A DNA stretch of 53,304 bases from a virus. Of the stretch, positions 1 through 8,516 are shown piece after piece. A program made the translations under genes and the position numbers. How positions within the stretch are numbered: the first letter of the stretch is position 1; every line of letters begins with the position of its first letter. The stretch is from positions 1-53,304 of the IMG/VR virus record IMGVR_UViG_3300018045_000005, one strand, 5' to 3'. The notes beneath the pieces are model-generated. The model was not told the origin of the DNA. It ran no database searches and was given only the letters and a program-made list of their open reading frames with translations.

Positions 1-55
1 CTGCTGGTGGTACTGCACCTGCTGGTGGTACTGCACCTGCTGGTGGTACTGCACC
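1..55. repeat. Terminal direct repeat, left copy; 18-bp tandem repeats
   Basis: Bases 1-55 are identical to 53250-53304. Inside are three perfect 18-bp units (2-19, 20-37, 38-55) that encode the hexapeptide AGAVPP on the minus strand. The identity reads as an assembly overlap of a circular genome rather than two biological copies. Confidence 0.95.
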
Positions 56-706
56 CATATTAGGATCAACCATAGCACCTTGAGGTAAAGTAGCGGCTAC
101 CGTACCGAAAGTAGCTGAAGCATCTGGACCACCTTGAGATACAATCTCAATACCAGCCTGATACAATTCAACCATTTGAGCATTTAAATACACACCTGGG
201 CTTTGAGCAGGGTTATTACCAACAACGTTAAATACTACTCGGATATAGTCACCGCGTTTGATCTCTTTCTCACTCTGCATAACTTCATGAGGTTGATAAT
301 GATCACGGTGAAAACAACGAATATCAAAGTTAGTTGACATATTCAACACCCAGTGACCAGGATACCCTTCTTTACTATTAGGTAATACACCCTTTTTATT
401 AGGGATAGGGGAATCACCGTCAACAATCTTCCATGCGAAATCAGGTCGTTGGAACTCACCATTAGGCCAACCTTTAGCACCAGTTGAACCAGCTTGATAA
501 ATTTGAGCACCCCATTCAGTTTCAGCCCAATGTGACTCGCCCTGCTTAGGGATAGCCAAACCTAAATAGATGTTACTTTTAGCTTGACCTGTAGCCGGAT
601 CAATAACAGGCTGATTTGTTTTATCATCTTTGATTACATTACGCACCATCGGATGACCCGCAACTAAACGTCCTACCGGACTGGTAATTTCAATAGCTTC
701 ACTCAT
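1..706 (-). CDS. Phage single-stranded-DNA-binding-like protein (DUF2815 type), N-terminal part; continues across the junction
   Basis: Reading starts at ATG 706-704 (MSEAIEITSPVGR...) and runs off base 1 with no stop. Because bases 1-55 equal 53250-53304, the frame continues in phase at 53250 and stops at 53029, giving about 308 residues in total. The first 200 or so residues look like the DUF2815/gp2.5-like OB-fold proteins of phages, which coat single-stranded DNA during replication (family recalled, not searched). After the fold comes a low-complexity Ala/Gly/Pro/Val linker encoded by tandem repeats. The gene lies between a DUF2800 nuclease and a DNA polymerase on the same strand, which fits a replication and recombination role. 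The function is inferred from family resemblance and neighbours. Confidence 0.7.
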   Translation of the reverse strand, partial: MSEAIEITSPVGRLVAGHPMVRNVIKDDKTNQPVIDPATGQAKSNIYLGLAIPKQGESHWAETEWGAQIYQAGSTGAKGWPNGEFQRPDFAWKIVDGDSPIPNKKGVLPNSKEGYPGHWVLNMSTNFDIRCFHRDHYQPHEVMQSEKEIKRGDYIRVVFNVVGNNPAQSPGVYLNAQMVELYQAGIEIVSQGGPDASATFGTVAATLPQGAMVDPNMGAVPPAGAVPPAGAVPPA

Positions 707-720
707 AATATTTTCACCTT

Positions 721-1875
721 TTACTTAAATGCTTTTTCAGCATCTTTAGTTTCGATTTTAGAAACGACCATACTTGATGTACGACTCGCAATTTTATTAA
801 CATTATCTTCAGGAACACCTAGTTTTATAGCCTGTGTAGGTGTAATCACAGTTTTCTTTGAAATATCTAAACCAAATAATAAACCAATATTAATGATGGA
901 TTCTTCAGATAATTCAGAATTCCATTTCAACCTACTACTCTTAGGTTTTAAAGCGTAGTTTTTAACAGGTTTACCACTTTTCAAAGTGTAATAAACTTGT
1001 TGCTCAACTGCATCTTTACGGTCATCAATCATTGACGATATACGTTCAAGTAATAATAATTCTTGACCAGAATCATTACCATCAACTTTACTACCACCTA
1101 CGTTCAATACGTAATCAATACCAGACATCACCGCCCTACGATTAGCTTCACAATGGAACATCGCTTTACAATTAGTACAGTGTGTACCACTACGACAAGT
1201 AGCGTTTGCACCTAATGCTTCATGACCGGAATGATGTAGTTTATTAACATAACCTCGTAAGTCACTGGCTTTTATTTTCCAGCTTCTAACTTTATCACCA
1301 TGATAATATCTTGGTTGAACAATAGTCATCACGATATAAGTGAACTGATCAGCTAAACCATTCACTCCTAGTTCTTCTAAATACCCCTGAGCGTAACCGA
1401 TAAGTTGATTATTTTCATATTCATCTACATATTTATGCCCGTATTTAAAATCCCAAATGTAAAGAGTTTTTTCCTTATCATCATAGGCTCTACAATCCAC
1501 TGTTCCCCAACACTGAGTTTCATGAATCGCAGTAGGGTAAACCTTAGTTTCAACTTGTCGAGTTATACCCATATTCTTGTCGGAACAAGTCTTCAATATA
1601 GAGTCGGTATAAATCTCAACATTCTCGATCATTTCCGAAGTAACAATAACCCCGTTAGGTGCCATTTTATTCAAGAAATCAACCGATGTTTTAATACCAC
1701 CTGAGTTAAGTGAAAAAGACTGTAAAATCTCAGAAGCAACCCAGTGAGCGGCATCACCTTCTTCAGATTCAACAGTTGATTCACCATCATCAAATGCAAA
1801 TTCCATTTGTACCGACCCTGGACAGTTACCCCATCTACCACTGGCAGATATTGATAAAATTGCATGTTCCGACAT
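721..1875 (-). CDS. DUF2800 family nuclease (PD-(D/E)XK, Cas4/RecB-like)
   Basis: The 384-residue product begins MSEHAILSISASGRWGNCPGS, the typical opening of DUF2800 phage proteins. In the middle are the nuclease-like segments TVDCRAYD and YIWDFKYGHKYVD, which resemble the acidic and lysine active-site motifs of PD-(D/E)XK enzymes. Near residues 225-245 is a cysteine cluster, C-x5-C-x2-C-x5-C (CRSGTHCTNCKAMFHC), like the iron-sulphur cysteines of Cas4 and AddB nucleases. Family members are predicted DNA exonucleases involved in recombination or end processing; biochemical activity is inferred. The gene is 8 bases downstream of the Pro-rich protein and 14 bases upstream of the SSB-like gene, so the three are probably co-transcribed. 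Confidence 0.8.
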   Translation of the reverse strand: MSEHAILSISASGRWGNCPGSVQMEFAFDDGESTVESEEGDAAHWVASEILQSFSLNSGGIKTSVDFLNKMAPNGVIVTSEMIENVEIYTDSILKTCSDKNMGITRQVETKVYPTAIHETQCWGTVDCRAYDDKEKTLYIWDFKYGHKYVDEYENNQLIGYAQGYLEELGVNGLADQFTYIVMTIVQPRYYHGDKVRSWKIKASDLRGYVNKLHHSGHEALGANATCRSGTHCTNCKAMFHCEANRRAVMSGIDYVLNVGGSKVDGNDSGQELLLLERISSMIDDRKDAVEQQVYYTLKSGKPVKNYALKPKSSRLKWNSELSEESIINIGLLFGLDISKKTVITPTQAIKLGVPEDNVNKIASRTSSMVVSKIETKDAEKAFK

Positions 1876-1883
1876 ATTAATAC

Positions 1884-2597
1884 CTACTCAACTTCTACTA
1901 ATTTATCCCAAAGAGCATCTAACGTAGCCTGATCCGTAACTTCTTTCAAAGCCATTAGATTAGCAACACCAACCATCACCAACTCATTCATAACAGTATC
2001 AAGTGAAATGACACCAAGTTGGACATTACCTGTAATTTCCGAAACCAAGTCTTCGGCAGTAACGTCTAATTCGTCATCACTAGCAGTCTCTACCACTGGT
2101 GGAGGTGTTGGTACTGATGTCTGCTCTACTAAAACGGCTGGTGGTGTCGGTACTGATGTCTGCTCTACCACTGGTGGAGGTGTCGGTACTGCTGGTTCAG
2201 AGGTAACACCGCCTGTAATCTCAGCTTTGACACGATTAAATACATCATCGGGGATATTACGTCTACGAGACCAAACACCTTTAGCGGTTTTCTTTTTAGA
2301 AGAACTATGGATGCGTTCATCCCAAGGTGTACCTTCCTTATCAATCTCTACATCATCTTCACGGGCAACAGCTCCCTGTAATGGGGCACTCGTTCCAGTA
2401 GTTGATTCTTGAGATTGAGTGGTCACATCTGTCGCAGATTCCGCAGGCTTTCCCGCAAAAGCTTCTTCAGCCGACTTTACTACAGGTTGTGATACTTCGA
2501 CATCACCCATGATGTCTTTAATAGCTTCTAATACTTTATTCGCTTTAACTAAAGATGAACTATCATCTAAATTAACTTGAATACTTACTTTACACAT
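1884..2597 (-). CDS. Unknown phage protein with a GxPWDxRIH motif and Pro-rich linker
   Basis: The product has 237 residues and starts at ATG 2597-2595 behind a good ribosome site (AGAGAGGA). The N-terminal 35 residues are a short helical segment (VKANKVLEAIKDIMGD). Residues about 80-125 carry DKEGTPWDERIHSSSKKK followed by WSRRRN, a conserved phage signature of unknown function. A low-complexity linker follows with two or three copies of EQTSVPTPP. The last 50 residues are predicted helical and acidic. The same PWDxRIH motif occurs near the C-terminus of the DNA polymerase at 50704-52962. It is the first gene of the leftward block, so I infer a replication or recombination accessory role. 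Confidence 0.65.
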   Translation of the reverse strand: MCKVSIQVNLDDSSSLVKANKVLEAIKDIMGDVEVSQPVVKSAEEAFAGKPAESATDVTTQSQESTTGTSAPLQGAVAREDDVEIDKEGTPWDERIHSSSKKKTAKGVWSRRRNIPDDVFNRVKAEITGGVTSEPAVPTPPPVVEQTSVPTPPAVLVEQTSVPTPPPVVETASDDELDVTAEDLVSEITGNVQLGVISLDTVMNELVMVGVANLMALKEVTDQATLDALWDKLVEVE

Positions 2598-2618
2598 CGT
2601 CTTTTCCTCTCTTCGTTA

Positions 2619-2647
2619 TTGACGGTGTGGTCATTATGGAATAAAAT
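2619..2647 (+). promoter_or_regulatory. Sigma70-type promoter for the helicase operon
   Basis: TTGACG (2619-2624), a 17-bp spacer and TAAAAT (2642-2647) lie about 55 bases ahead of the helicase start. The element is interleaved with a mirror-image promoter on the other strand. Confidence 0.75.
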
Positions 2648-2661
2648 GCCTACATCGTCAA
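2633..2661 (-). promoter_or_regulatory. Divergent sigma70-type promoter for the leftward block
   Basis: Read on the minus strand: TTGACG (2661-2656), a 17-bp spacer and CATAAT (2638-2633). It overlaps the plus-strand promoter, and the two -35 regions form an imperfect inverted repeat (TATTGACGGTGTGG at 2617-2630 against TATTGACGATGTAGG on the other strand at 2648-2662). Confidence 0.65.
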
Positions 2662-2702
2662 TAGTGAGTTTGAAAAAAATGAATAATATTTTAAAAGGTG
2701 CA

Positions 2703-4376
2703 ATGAACATCTCTTTACGAAACTATCAAATGGAAGTTTCTAATAAAATCGATCAATCATGGGATGACGGTAACGAAAATGTACTAGCTGTATTACCGAC
2801 GGGTGCTGGTAAAACCGTGATCATGGCATACAAAGTTAGTCAAAATAGAGGTGTGACCACTGTTATAGCCCATCGTGCAGAATTAGTTAACCAAATATCT
2901 ACCACTTTGGCTAAATTCGGATTACATCATCAGATTGTCGCATCTAAATCTACAATAAAGGATGCTGTTAAATCACACCTTGAAGAATGTAGGGCTTCTT
3001 TTTACGATCCAAATTCTAAAATCATCGTAGCCAGTGTTGATACGTTAAATAAACGTAAAGGAAAAATGGATCACCTTTTAAATCAATGTACGTTAACTTT
3101 AATAGATGAATCCCACCATGTACTACGTGATAATAAATGGGGTAAATCAGTATCACTGTTTCCGAACGCTAAATTATTAGGGGTTACGGCTACACCGATC
3201 CGAACAGACCGTAAAGGGTTAGGTAGTCATGCCCACGGTGTATTTGACGACATGGTTTTAGGTCCATCAATGAGATGGTTGATCAACAATGGGTATTTGA
3301 CAGATTACAAAATATTTTCACCACCTTCAGACTTAATATTGACCGAAGAAGATATTAGTAAAAATACAGGTGAGTTCAAATCAGATAATGTTAAAAACGC
3401 TGTTCAGAAATCACACCTTGTTGGTGACGTAGTTGAACAATATCTTAAAATCGCACCAATGAAACAAGGTATCACTTTCGCAGACTGTATCGACAATGCT
3501 ACTTTGATCGCTGAAAAATTCAAAAAAGCAGGTGTTAAAGCGGAAGTGATACACGGTGGCACCCCTGACCATATACGTTCAAAATTCATCAAACAGTTTA
3601 AAAATAAAGAACTTCAACAGTTGGTGAATGTTGATCTATTTGGTGAAGGGTTTGATGTACCTGGTATCGAAGTGGTGTCAATGGCTAGACCAACAATGTC
3701 ATTCGCTTTATTCTCACAGCAATTCGGTAGATGTTTGAGAATAATGGACGGTAAACAATTCGCTATCATCATCGACCATGTAGGTAACGTTATCAAGTTT
3801 GCTCGTACACACGGGTTACCTGACGCAGAAATCGAATGGACTCTGGACGCTGGTGAATTTTCATCTAAAACAAACGGTGTTAACGACGCTATACCAGTTA
3901 AAGCGTGTGTAGAATGTCATCAGACTTACGAAAAGATATACAAACAGTGTCCTTTTTGCGGTCACCACCAACCACCTGCCGAAAGAAGTGGTCCGGAATT
4001 CGTAGATGGTGACTTAACCGAATTAGACGCTGAAACTTTAGCAAATATGAGACGAGACATAAATAAAATCGACGAATCAACACAATCGATGTATCAACGT
4101 ATGAAAAACGCTGGTGCTTCAGAAATGGTCGCAAGATCAGCAATCAAAAGACATGGTGAACGAAGAGAAGAAATAGATAAGTTACGAGATTCAATGGCGT
4201 GGTGGTGTGGTTACCATAAAGCTGTTGGGGAAACAGAAGATATGATCTACAAGAGATTTTATTTCAAGTTCGGCATCGATATAAACACTGCTCAAACTCT
4301 AAGTAAAAAAGAAGCAATCGAATTACAAGGTAAGGTTAACAATGACACCAATCGAATTACAGTCATGGGTGTATAG
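2703..4376 (+). CDS. Superfamily 2 DEAD/DEAH-type DNA helicase with zinc finger
   Basis: I chose ATG 2703 (557 residues) because the fold begins at once (MNISLRNYQMEV) and AAAGGTG sits just upstream; longer in-frame starts exist at 2679 and upstream. Motifs in order: Walker A LPTGAGKT at 31-38, DESH box at 135-138, TATP at 162-165, and the helicase C motif QQFGRCLRI near 355. A four-cysteine zinc ribbon follows (C402, C405, C416, C419), then a C-terminal helical region. The protein belongs to the RecQ/UvsW-like phage helicases that unwind DNA with ATP during replication or recombination. Its 3' end overlaps the VRR-NUC gene by 35 bases, so the two are translationally coupled. Confidence 0.88.
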   Translation: MNISLRNYQMEVSNKIDQSWDDGNENVLAVLPTGAGKTVIMAYKVSQNRGVTTVIAHRAELVNQISTTLAKFGLHHQIVASKSTIKDAVKSHLEECRASFYDPNSKIIVASVDTLNKRKGKMDHLLNQCTLTLIDESHHVLRDNKWGKSVSLFPNAKLLGVTATPIRTDRKGLGSHAHGVFDDMVLGPSMRWLINNGYLTDYKIFSPPSDLILTEEDISKNTGEFKSDNVKNAVQKSHLVGDVVEQYLKIAPMKQGITFADCIDNATLIAEKFKKAGVKAEVIHGGTPDHIRSKFIKQFKNKELQQLVNVDLFGEGFDVPGIEVVSMARPTMSFALFSQQFGRCLRIMDGKQFAIIIDHVGNVIKFARTHGLPDAEIEWTLDAGEFSSKTNGVNDAIPVKACVECHQTYEKIYKQCPFCGHHQPPAERSGPEFVDGDLTELDAETLANMRRDINKIDESTQSMYQRMKNAGASEMVARSAIKRHGERREEIDKLRDSMAWWCGYHKAVGETEDMIYKRFYFKFGIDINTAQTLSKKEAIELQGKVNNDTNRITVMGV

Positions 4377-4830
4377 ACACGGTATCACCCCTCAAGCGTT
4401 GAATGAGTTACTAGCACTCTTTAACGCAACCGATCAACACGTTGAGAGTAATCATGAGAGTGGTAAATCTGAATCAGCAGTACAAGCAGATGTGAGATTA
4501 AAAGCATCCAAAAAAGGATGGTTACTATGGCGTAATAACGTCGGTGCACTGCTTGACAAAAGAGGTATCCCCATCCGTTACGGTTTAGCGAATGAAACTA
4601 AAGCTATGAATAAAAACACCAAGTCGTCAGATTTAATCGGCATCAGACCTATCCTGATCCAACCACGCCATGTTGGTACAACCATTGGTCAATTCGTCGC
4701 AATCGAAACTAAAAAAGCAGGATGGAAGTTCAAAGGTGATGATCATGAGAACGCCCAATTAAAGTTCCATAAGATTGTTGTATCGAAAGGTGGTCATGCA
4801 AGTTTCGCATCAGGTGTTGACATCATCTAA
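4342..4830 (+). CDS. VRR-NUC domain endonuclease
   Basis: The product has 162 residues. After a helical N-terminus it shows the VRR-NUC pattern: VRLKASKKGWLLWRNNVGA, then SSDLIGI (metal-binding Asp) and FVAIETKKAG (the ExK pair), then a helix with QLKFHKIV. VRR-NUC proteins are standalone PD-(D/E)XK nucleases common in phages, often beside a helicase as here, and probably cut branched or damaged DNA. The gene starts inside the helicase gene and is followed after 42 bases by the TetR-like gene. Confidence 0.88.
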   Translation: MTPIELQSWVYRHGITPQALNELLALFNATDQHVESNHESGKSESAVQADVRLKASKKGWLLWRNNVGALLDKRGIPIRYGLANETKAMNKNTKSSDLIGIRPILIQPRHVGTTIGQFVAIETKKAGWKFKGDDHENAQLKFHKIVVSKGGHASFASGVDII

Positions 4831-4872
4831 ATAAATCTTTATTATCCATTACGTCAATAAGAGAATATAAAT

Positions 4873-5193
4873 ATGAGTATTAAAACTAAAAGAATGGAGT
4901 TGGTTGACCGTAAAAAACAACTAATTAATATCGCTATCAAATTATCAGAAGAAAAAGGGTATCAAACTGTAACCCGTAAAATGATCGCTGATGAAGCGGA
5001 TGTTAGAGAAGGTACTGTAACTCACAGTTTGGGTACGATGGAAAATATCAAACGTGACATCATGAGACATTCTATCAAAGACGGTAATATTAAGGTTCTG
5101 GCTCAAGGATTATCAGTTGGTGATAAACACGCTGTGAAAGCACCGGATGAATTGAAACAGAAGGCCGCTGATATGATCGCTAGTATGAATTGA
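4873..5193 (+). CDS. TetR-like helix-turn-helix DNA-binding protein
   Basis: The 106-residue product resembles the N-terminal DNA-binding domain of TetR/AcrR regulators: helix 1 RKKQLINIAIKLSEEKGY, then helix-turn-helix VTRKMIADEADVREGTVTH. It is only about half the length of a normal TetR protein and has no ligand-binding domain, so it may act as a constitutive repressor or transcription modulator. It closes the helicase operon and is followed by a strong terminator. The 5' leader holds CGTCAATAA, one copy of the TTGACG element seen at other promoters (minus strand, 4857-4852), consistent with autoregulation (inferred). Confidence 0.75.
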   Translation: MSIKTKRMELVDRKKQLINIAIKLSEEKGYQTVTRKMIADEADVREGTVTHSLGTMENIKRDIMRHSIKDGNIKVLAQGLSVGDKHAVKAPDELKQKAADMIASMN

Positions 5194-5218
5194 AATAAGT
5201 CGTTTATCAAAATAGAGA

Positions 5219-5245
5219 AAACCCACCGTTAAGTGGGTTTTTTTT
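5219..5245 (+). terminator. Rho-independent terminator of the helicase operon
   Basis: Stem AAACCCAC (5219-5226), 6-base loop, GTGGGTTT (5233-5240), then a run of T to 5245. It lies 25 bases after the TetR-like stop. Confidence 0.92.
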
Positions 5246-5333
5246 ACGCGGGGGAATTGTCACTTCACTTATGTAAAATAACCAATAGTGGCATAAATCA
5301 ATTATATTCAAACCAACCCACTTTGTCTACCTC

Positions 5334-5370
5334 AAAAAAAACCCCTACCGCCACTGCATTTAACGGTAAG
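5334..5370 (-). terminator. Second terminator downstream of the primase operon
   Basis: Read on the minus strand: stem CTTACCG (5370-5364) with CGGTAGG (5350-5344), one G-T pair and a 13-base loop, followed by GG and eight T (5341-5334). It backs up the terminator at 5418-5469. Confidence 0.6.
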
Positions 5371-5417
5371 AGTTTAGAGAAAGATTGAAAACCTTTTCAA
5401 CACCTATTATACAAAAA

Positions 5418-5469
5418 AAATCCAATCGACAAATAGGAAATCCCAAAAACCTACTCATCGACTGGATTT
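5418..5469 (-). terminator. Primary terminator of the primase operon
   Basis: Read on the minus strand: AAATCCAGTCGATGAGTAGG pairs with the later CCTATTTGTCGATTGGATTT (long interrupted stem), followed by a run of T (5420-5413). It starts 25 bases after the primase stop. Confidence 0.8.
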
Positions 5470-5493
5470 GAAACAGTATTATACCTTAATTAT

Positions 5494-7713
5494 CTAAGAG
5501 TTAGCAAAACGATTTATCATATTAGGCATATCGTAAACCTTACCTTTGCCGATCCGTCTAGGTTCTTCAACTTCAAGGAATTTTTTCAACTCAGCACTCA
5601 TGCGACGGGCATCCTTATCAGGTAATTGTAACTCTCTACACACGTCGGTAGCGGTCATCTGTCTAACGCGGGTTTCATCAGCGTTGTAATTCTTCAATAG
5701 CAATTCTTGAATAGGATTTACCGCAGTGAAAGCATCATTGGACTCAATCAACATATTCATCTCTTCAGGACGCAACCAAGTAACATCAATATTATTCAAC
5801 ATCATGGTTTTAATCTGTGCCCAAAACTGTTGCACGTCAACATTATGATCCGGATTCATACCTTTACCGACTTTAAGAGACCAAAAACGTCTGTTTCCAG
5901 TCGGATCATGAAGATAATCATTAGGGTTAACCGTCGCACAAAATATTGTTTTACGTGGGTATTTTGACTCAGCATGAGCGAATGGGTTACGGAATTCATC
6001 AAAATCACGGGTTATGAAGGACTTAAGGTGGGCTATATCCGACTTTCTAAAGGTAGCGTCCAATTCACCCAACTCGACCATCCAATAGGATATGGACTGT
6101 TTCACGCTGTCTCGATCAGCAGGGTTAAGTGTCACCCCCTCTTTAAAGATGTCAGCATTAGAACCGCACAGTTTTGAAAACCAACGTGTCTTACCAAGGT
6201 TCTGAGCACCTTGTAACACTAATACCCCTGATGACTTAGCACCGTACGGGGTGTATATCAAATCCAATGCAGATATAGCCCATTTACGAATAAGCATACG
6301 ACCCATTTTGATGTCTTTAAGGTCCAAGGTCTTAACCATATCCTCAAATCTATCCACACCATCCCAAGGTTTACTATCGATCCAATTTACAACTGGGTGG
6401 TAAGCATTGTTGTTCGCGTATAAGAGGGCAAAACTTTGTAAGTTGTCAACCGGATACTCAACCGTGATCGCTAATGATCTGAGCGTTGCCAAGGCACTGT
6501 TTTTACTGTTATCAGCAACAAAATTTGCACCAGGTATACTAATTTCAACCTCTTTACTCATAATGTTGTAGCGACAGACAACCTTGAAATGCTCAATCAG
6601 TTGGCAAAAATTTGGAAAGTTACCCTTCGGTTTACCGTTACCTTTCACATCGGTAAAACCAATATGGAAATAATCCCAACCTTTACCGATCATTGAACCG
6701 TCACCGTCGGTAGATGTAGGTTTCTCAGGTGCGGGTGTATTTTCTAAAGTCTTTTCTTTACCACCTTTATAAAAATCCTGTTGCTGTGATTTAGCCCGTC
6801 CGATAGTGGTACCTAAATAACTACGATGGGCTGTCCACTTATCTCTCGCTAAACCAGACTCCCACATCAAGTCTTGGATACGCTCACAGTTGTTACCTGT
6901 CCAAAATGCTAATCGTTGAGCAAGTGAAGCATCGGCACTTGATCTGTCAAAATCCTTACCCTCCATTTGGGCAGGAAATGCTTCAGCCAAAACATCTACA
7001 TTACATTCCCACAAGTCTTTAAAACTGACACTATTCCCACCAAAGGCTGATTGTGCAGACTTAGATTTAAGCATCTTCTTAACTAATTCAGCGTTACTCT
7101 CCGGACCATTCCATGAAGGATCAGGTTCGGTTGTCCATTCATCAGAATTATACTTAACAGAGGGGGTGAAATATTTATCAACTAAAGGTTGTAGATAGGG
7201 GGTGTAATCTAAATAAGCGTTACCAGTCATGGTATCAAGATGACCAAAAGCCACGAAACGGTCTTGGTGATAGAACTCTAACCCTAACTCTATATTCTTA
7301 CATGAGTGTTCAGGTGGTGTACCGTAGCCAAAAATATGAAGACCTGTACCGGAACTGGAAATTTCAATAGCCGCCCCAGGTAACATATTAATCACATCGA
7401 GTGCTGTCTGAGTATATTGACCATTTTCAATACACCCGTCAATGTCCACAAACCAAAATGGATCGGTTGCAGTGAAAGAGAAACCTAGACCGAACTGAGA
7501 TAGTGGGTCCAATCGTTGAATATCTTTTAACCCTTTTAAGGCATCTTCAGAAGAGAGCCAAATGTTAGGGTCATGAGCGTTAGACAAACCGCCAGTTTTT
7601 GCATTTAAAGGTAACTTATCGGTTTTACCATTACCCCTTGGAACTAATTTATAAACAATGAATTGATCATAATTACCGAATGATTCTATCGGTGCTGGAA
7701 TTTTTTCTAACAT
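5494..7713 (-). CDS. Primase-helicase: prim-pol domain fused to a VapE/VirE-type ATPase
   Basis: The product has 739 residues. The N-terminus is an AEP-type primase-polymerase: FWFVDIDG at 87-93 supplies the two catalytic Asp (D90, D92), and SSSGTGLHIFGYG at 119-131 is the typical S-x-H-like strand. A linker of about 150 residues rich in Lys and Gly follows. The C-terminal half is a virulence-associated-protein-E type helicase: Walker A GAQNLGKTRW near 503-512, then ELGELDATFRK, the arginine-rich RDFDEFRNPFA and the sensor region CATVNPNDYLHDPTGNRRFW. Such proteins prime and unwind DNA at phage origins. The gene begins one base after the end of the preceding gene and points away from the repeat-rich region 8425-9055. 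Confidence 0.88.
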   Translation of the reverse strand: MLEKIPAPIESFGNYDQFIVYKLVPRGNGKTDKLPLNAKTGGLSNAHDPNIWLSSEDALKGLKDIQRLDPLSQFGLGFSFTATDPFWFVDIDGCIENGQYTQTALDVINMLPGAAIEISSSGTGLHIFGYGTPPEHSCKNIELGLEFYHQDRFVAFGHLDTMTGNAYLDYTPYLQPLVDKYFTPSVKYNSDEWTTEPDPSWNGPESNAELVKKMLKSKSAQSAFGGNSVSFKDLWECNVDVLAEAFPAQMEGKDFDRSSADASLAQRLAFWTGNNCERIQDLMWESGLARDKWTAHRSYLGTTIGRAKSQQQDFYKGGKEKTLENTPAPEKPTSTDGDGSMIGKGWDYFHIGFTDVKGNGKPKGNFPNFCQLIEHFKVVCRYNIMSKEVEISIPGANFVADNSKNSALATLRSLAITVEYPVDNLQSFALLYANNNAYHPVVNWIDSKPWDGVDRFEDMVKTLDLKDIKMGRMLIRKWAISALDLIYTPYGAKSSGVLVLQGAQNLGKTRWFSKLCGSNADIFKEGVTLNPADRDSVKQSISYWMVELGELDATFRKSDIAHLKSFITRDFDEFRNPFAHAESKYPRKTIFCATVNPNDYLHDPTGNRRFWSLKVGKGMNPDHNVDVQQFWAQIKTMMLNNIDVTWLRPEEMNMLIESNDAFTAVNPIQELLLKNYNADETRVRQMTATDVCRELQLPDKDARRMSAELKKFLEVEEPRRIGKGKVYDMPNMINRFANS

Positions 7714-8366
7714 TATTTTAAACCTTTTATAGGTGCTATCACATCTTCTCTATTATCAAACTGGAACCTCACGCAAGGTTTACCATCCACTAATTCAATA
7801 ACTCCACTTTTCGATTGTTCGACAGGCATTAAGAAATGTAAGGCGTTATTAATCGACTTACCTTTTGAGCCGTAAAGTTTAAATTCTAATACATCTCGAA
7901 GACAACCTCTACGTCTTTTGTTATTAATATCTATACCGATTGATTCTGAAATTTCACGAAGGCTCATTAATCTAACATGCGGGTACTCTTCAAATTTATA
8001 TAAATTATCAAGCTTTTCACTAATATCTGTATGTACCGATTTCTTACCGAAACACTTTAAATATTTCAAACGCCCATAAATAGAATTTATGAGAAGGTCT
8101 TTACTCATATACGGAATTTCACCTACATCTATACCCCAAAAGTTACATGTTTCATTAACATCTAACCCACAATAATTCATCAAATCCATCTTATTTATTG
8201 AGTCGATATTAGGTGGTTTTTCGATGTGAAATCCGATCATTGAATCACGTAAAAAAAGGGTCAAATTATCGTTGTCTAAATCGTCCAATTTTAGACCCCA
8301 TTTTTTAGTAAAAATTTCGAGACTTACGCCTGTTTTTAACAAATTTATCTTTTTTAGAGGATTCAT
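7713..8366 (-). CDS. Unknown protein preceding the primase
   Basis: The product has 217 residues and no family I recognise. It is mixed alpha/beta with a basic patch near residues 150-156 (NKRRRGCLRD) that could contact nucleic acid. Repeated short patterns (NINLLKTGVSLEIFTKKWGLKL, MDLMNYCGLDVNETCNFWGIDV, SLREISESIGIDI) each look like helix-turn-helix half-units, so it may be a multi-HTH binding protein. Its stop shares a base with the primase start, so it is probably co-translated with it and could be an origin-binding or primase-loading partner (inferred). It is the first gene after the promoter at 8396-8424. Confidence 0.6.
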   Translation of the reverse strand: MNPLKKINLLKTGVSLEIFTKKWGLKLDDLDNDNLTLFLRDSMIGFHIEKPPNIDSINKMDLMNYCGLDVNETCNFWGIDVGEIPYMSKDLLINSIYGRLKYLKCFGKKSVHTDISEKLDNLYKFEEYPHVRLMSLREISESIGIDINNKRRRGCLRDVLEFKLYGSKGKSINNALHFLMPVEQSKSGVIELVDGKPCVRFQFDNREDVIAPIKGLK

Positions 8367-8395
8367 TTCGATTTCTCAACTTTTATTTTGGCGAA

Positions 8396-8424
8396 ATTAT
8401 AAAACTTATTGACTATATCGTCAA
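8396..8424 (-). promoter_or_regulatory. Sigma70-type promoter of the primase operon
   Basis: Read on the minus strand: TTGACG (8424-8419), a 17-bp spacer and a perfect TATAAT (8401-8396). The -35 forms a short palindrome TTGAC-TATATC-GTCAA (8409-8424), so a regulator could block it. Confidence 0.82.
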
Positions 8425-8516
8425 CGAAATTTGAAATTTTAAAAATTTAAAAATTAAGCTTAAAAATTTTAAAAATGAAATTTATAGGTAAATATACGTA
8501 AAAATCATCAAAATAC

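Noticed and set aside
1405-1704. Plus-strand ORF opposite the DUF2800 gene
   Set aside because: It lies antisense to a clear conserved gene and its Ile/Phe-rich product has the look of a complement artefact. The same applies to the other ORFs opposite the head and tail genes.
2577-2702. Longer helicase N-terminus from ATG 2577
   Set aside because: The extra stretch covers the divergent promoters and has no helicase-like sequence; ATG 2703 fits the fold and has a ribosome site.
4873-5193. A lysogeny repressor or integrase system
   Set aside because: The TetR-like and Cro-like proteins are too small for CI-type repressors and no integrase, excisionase or att-like core was recognised.
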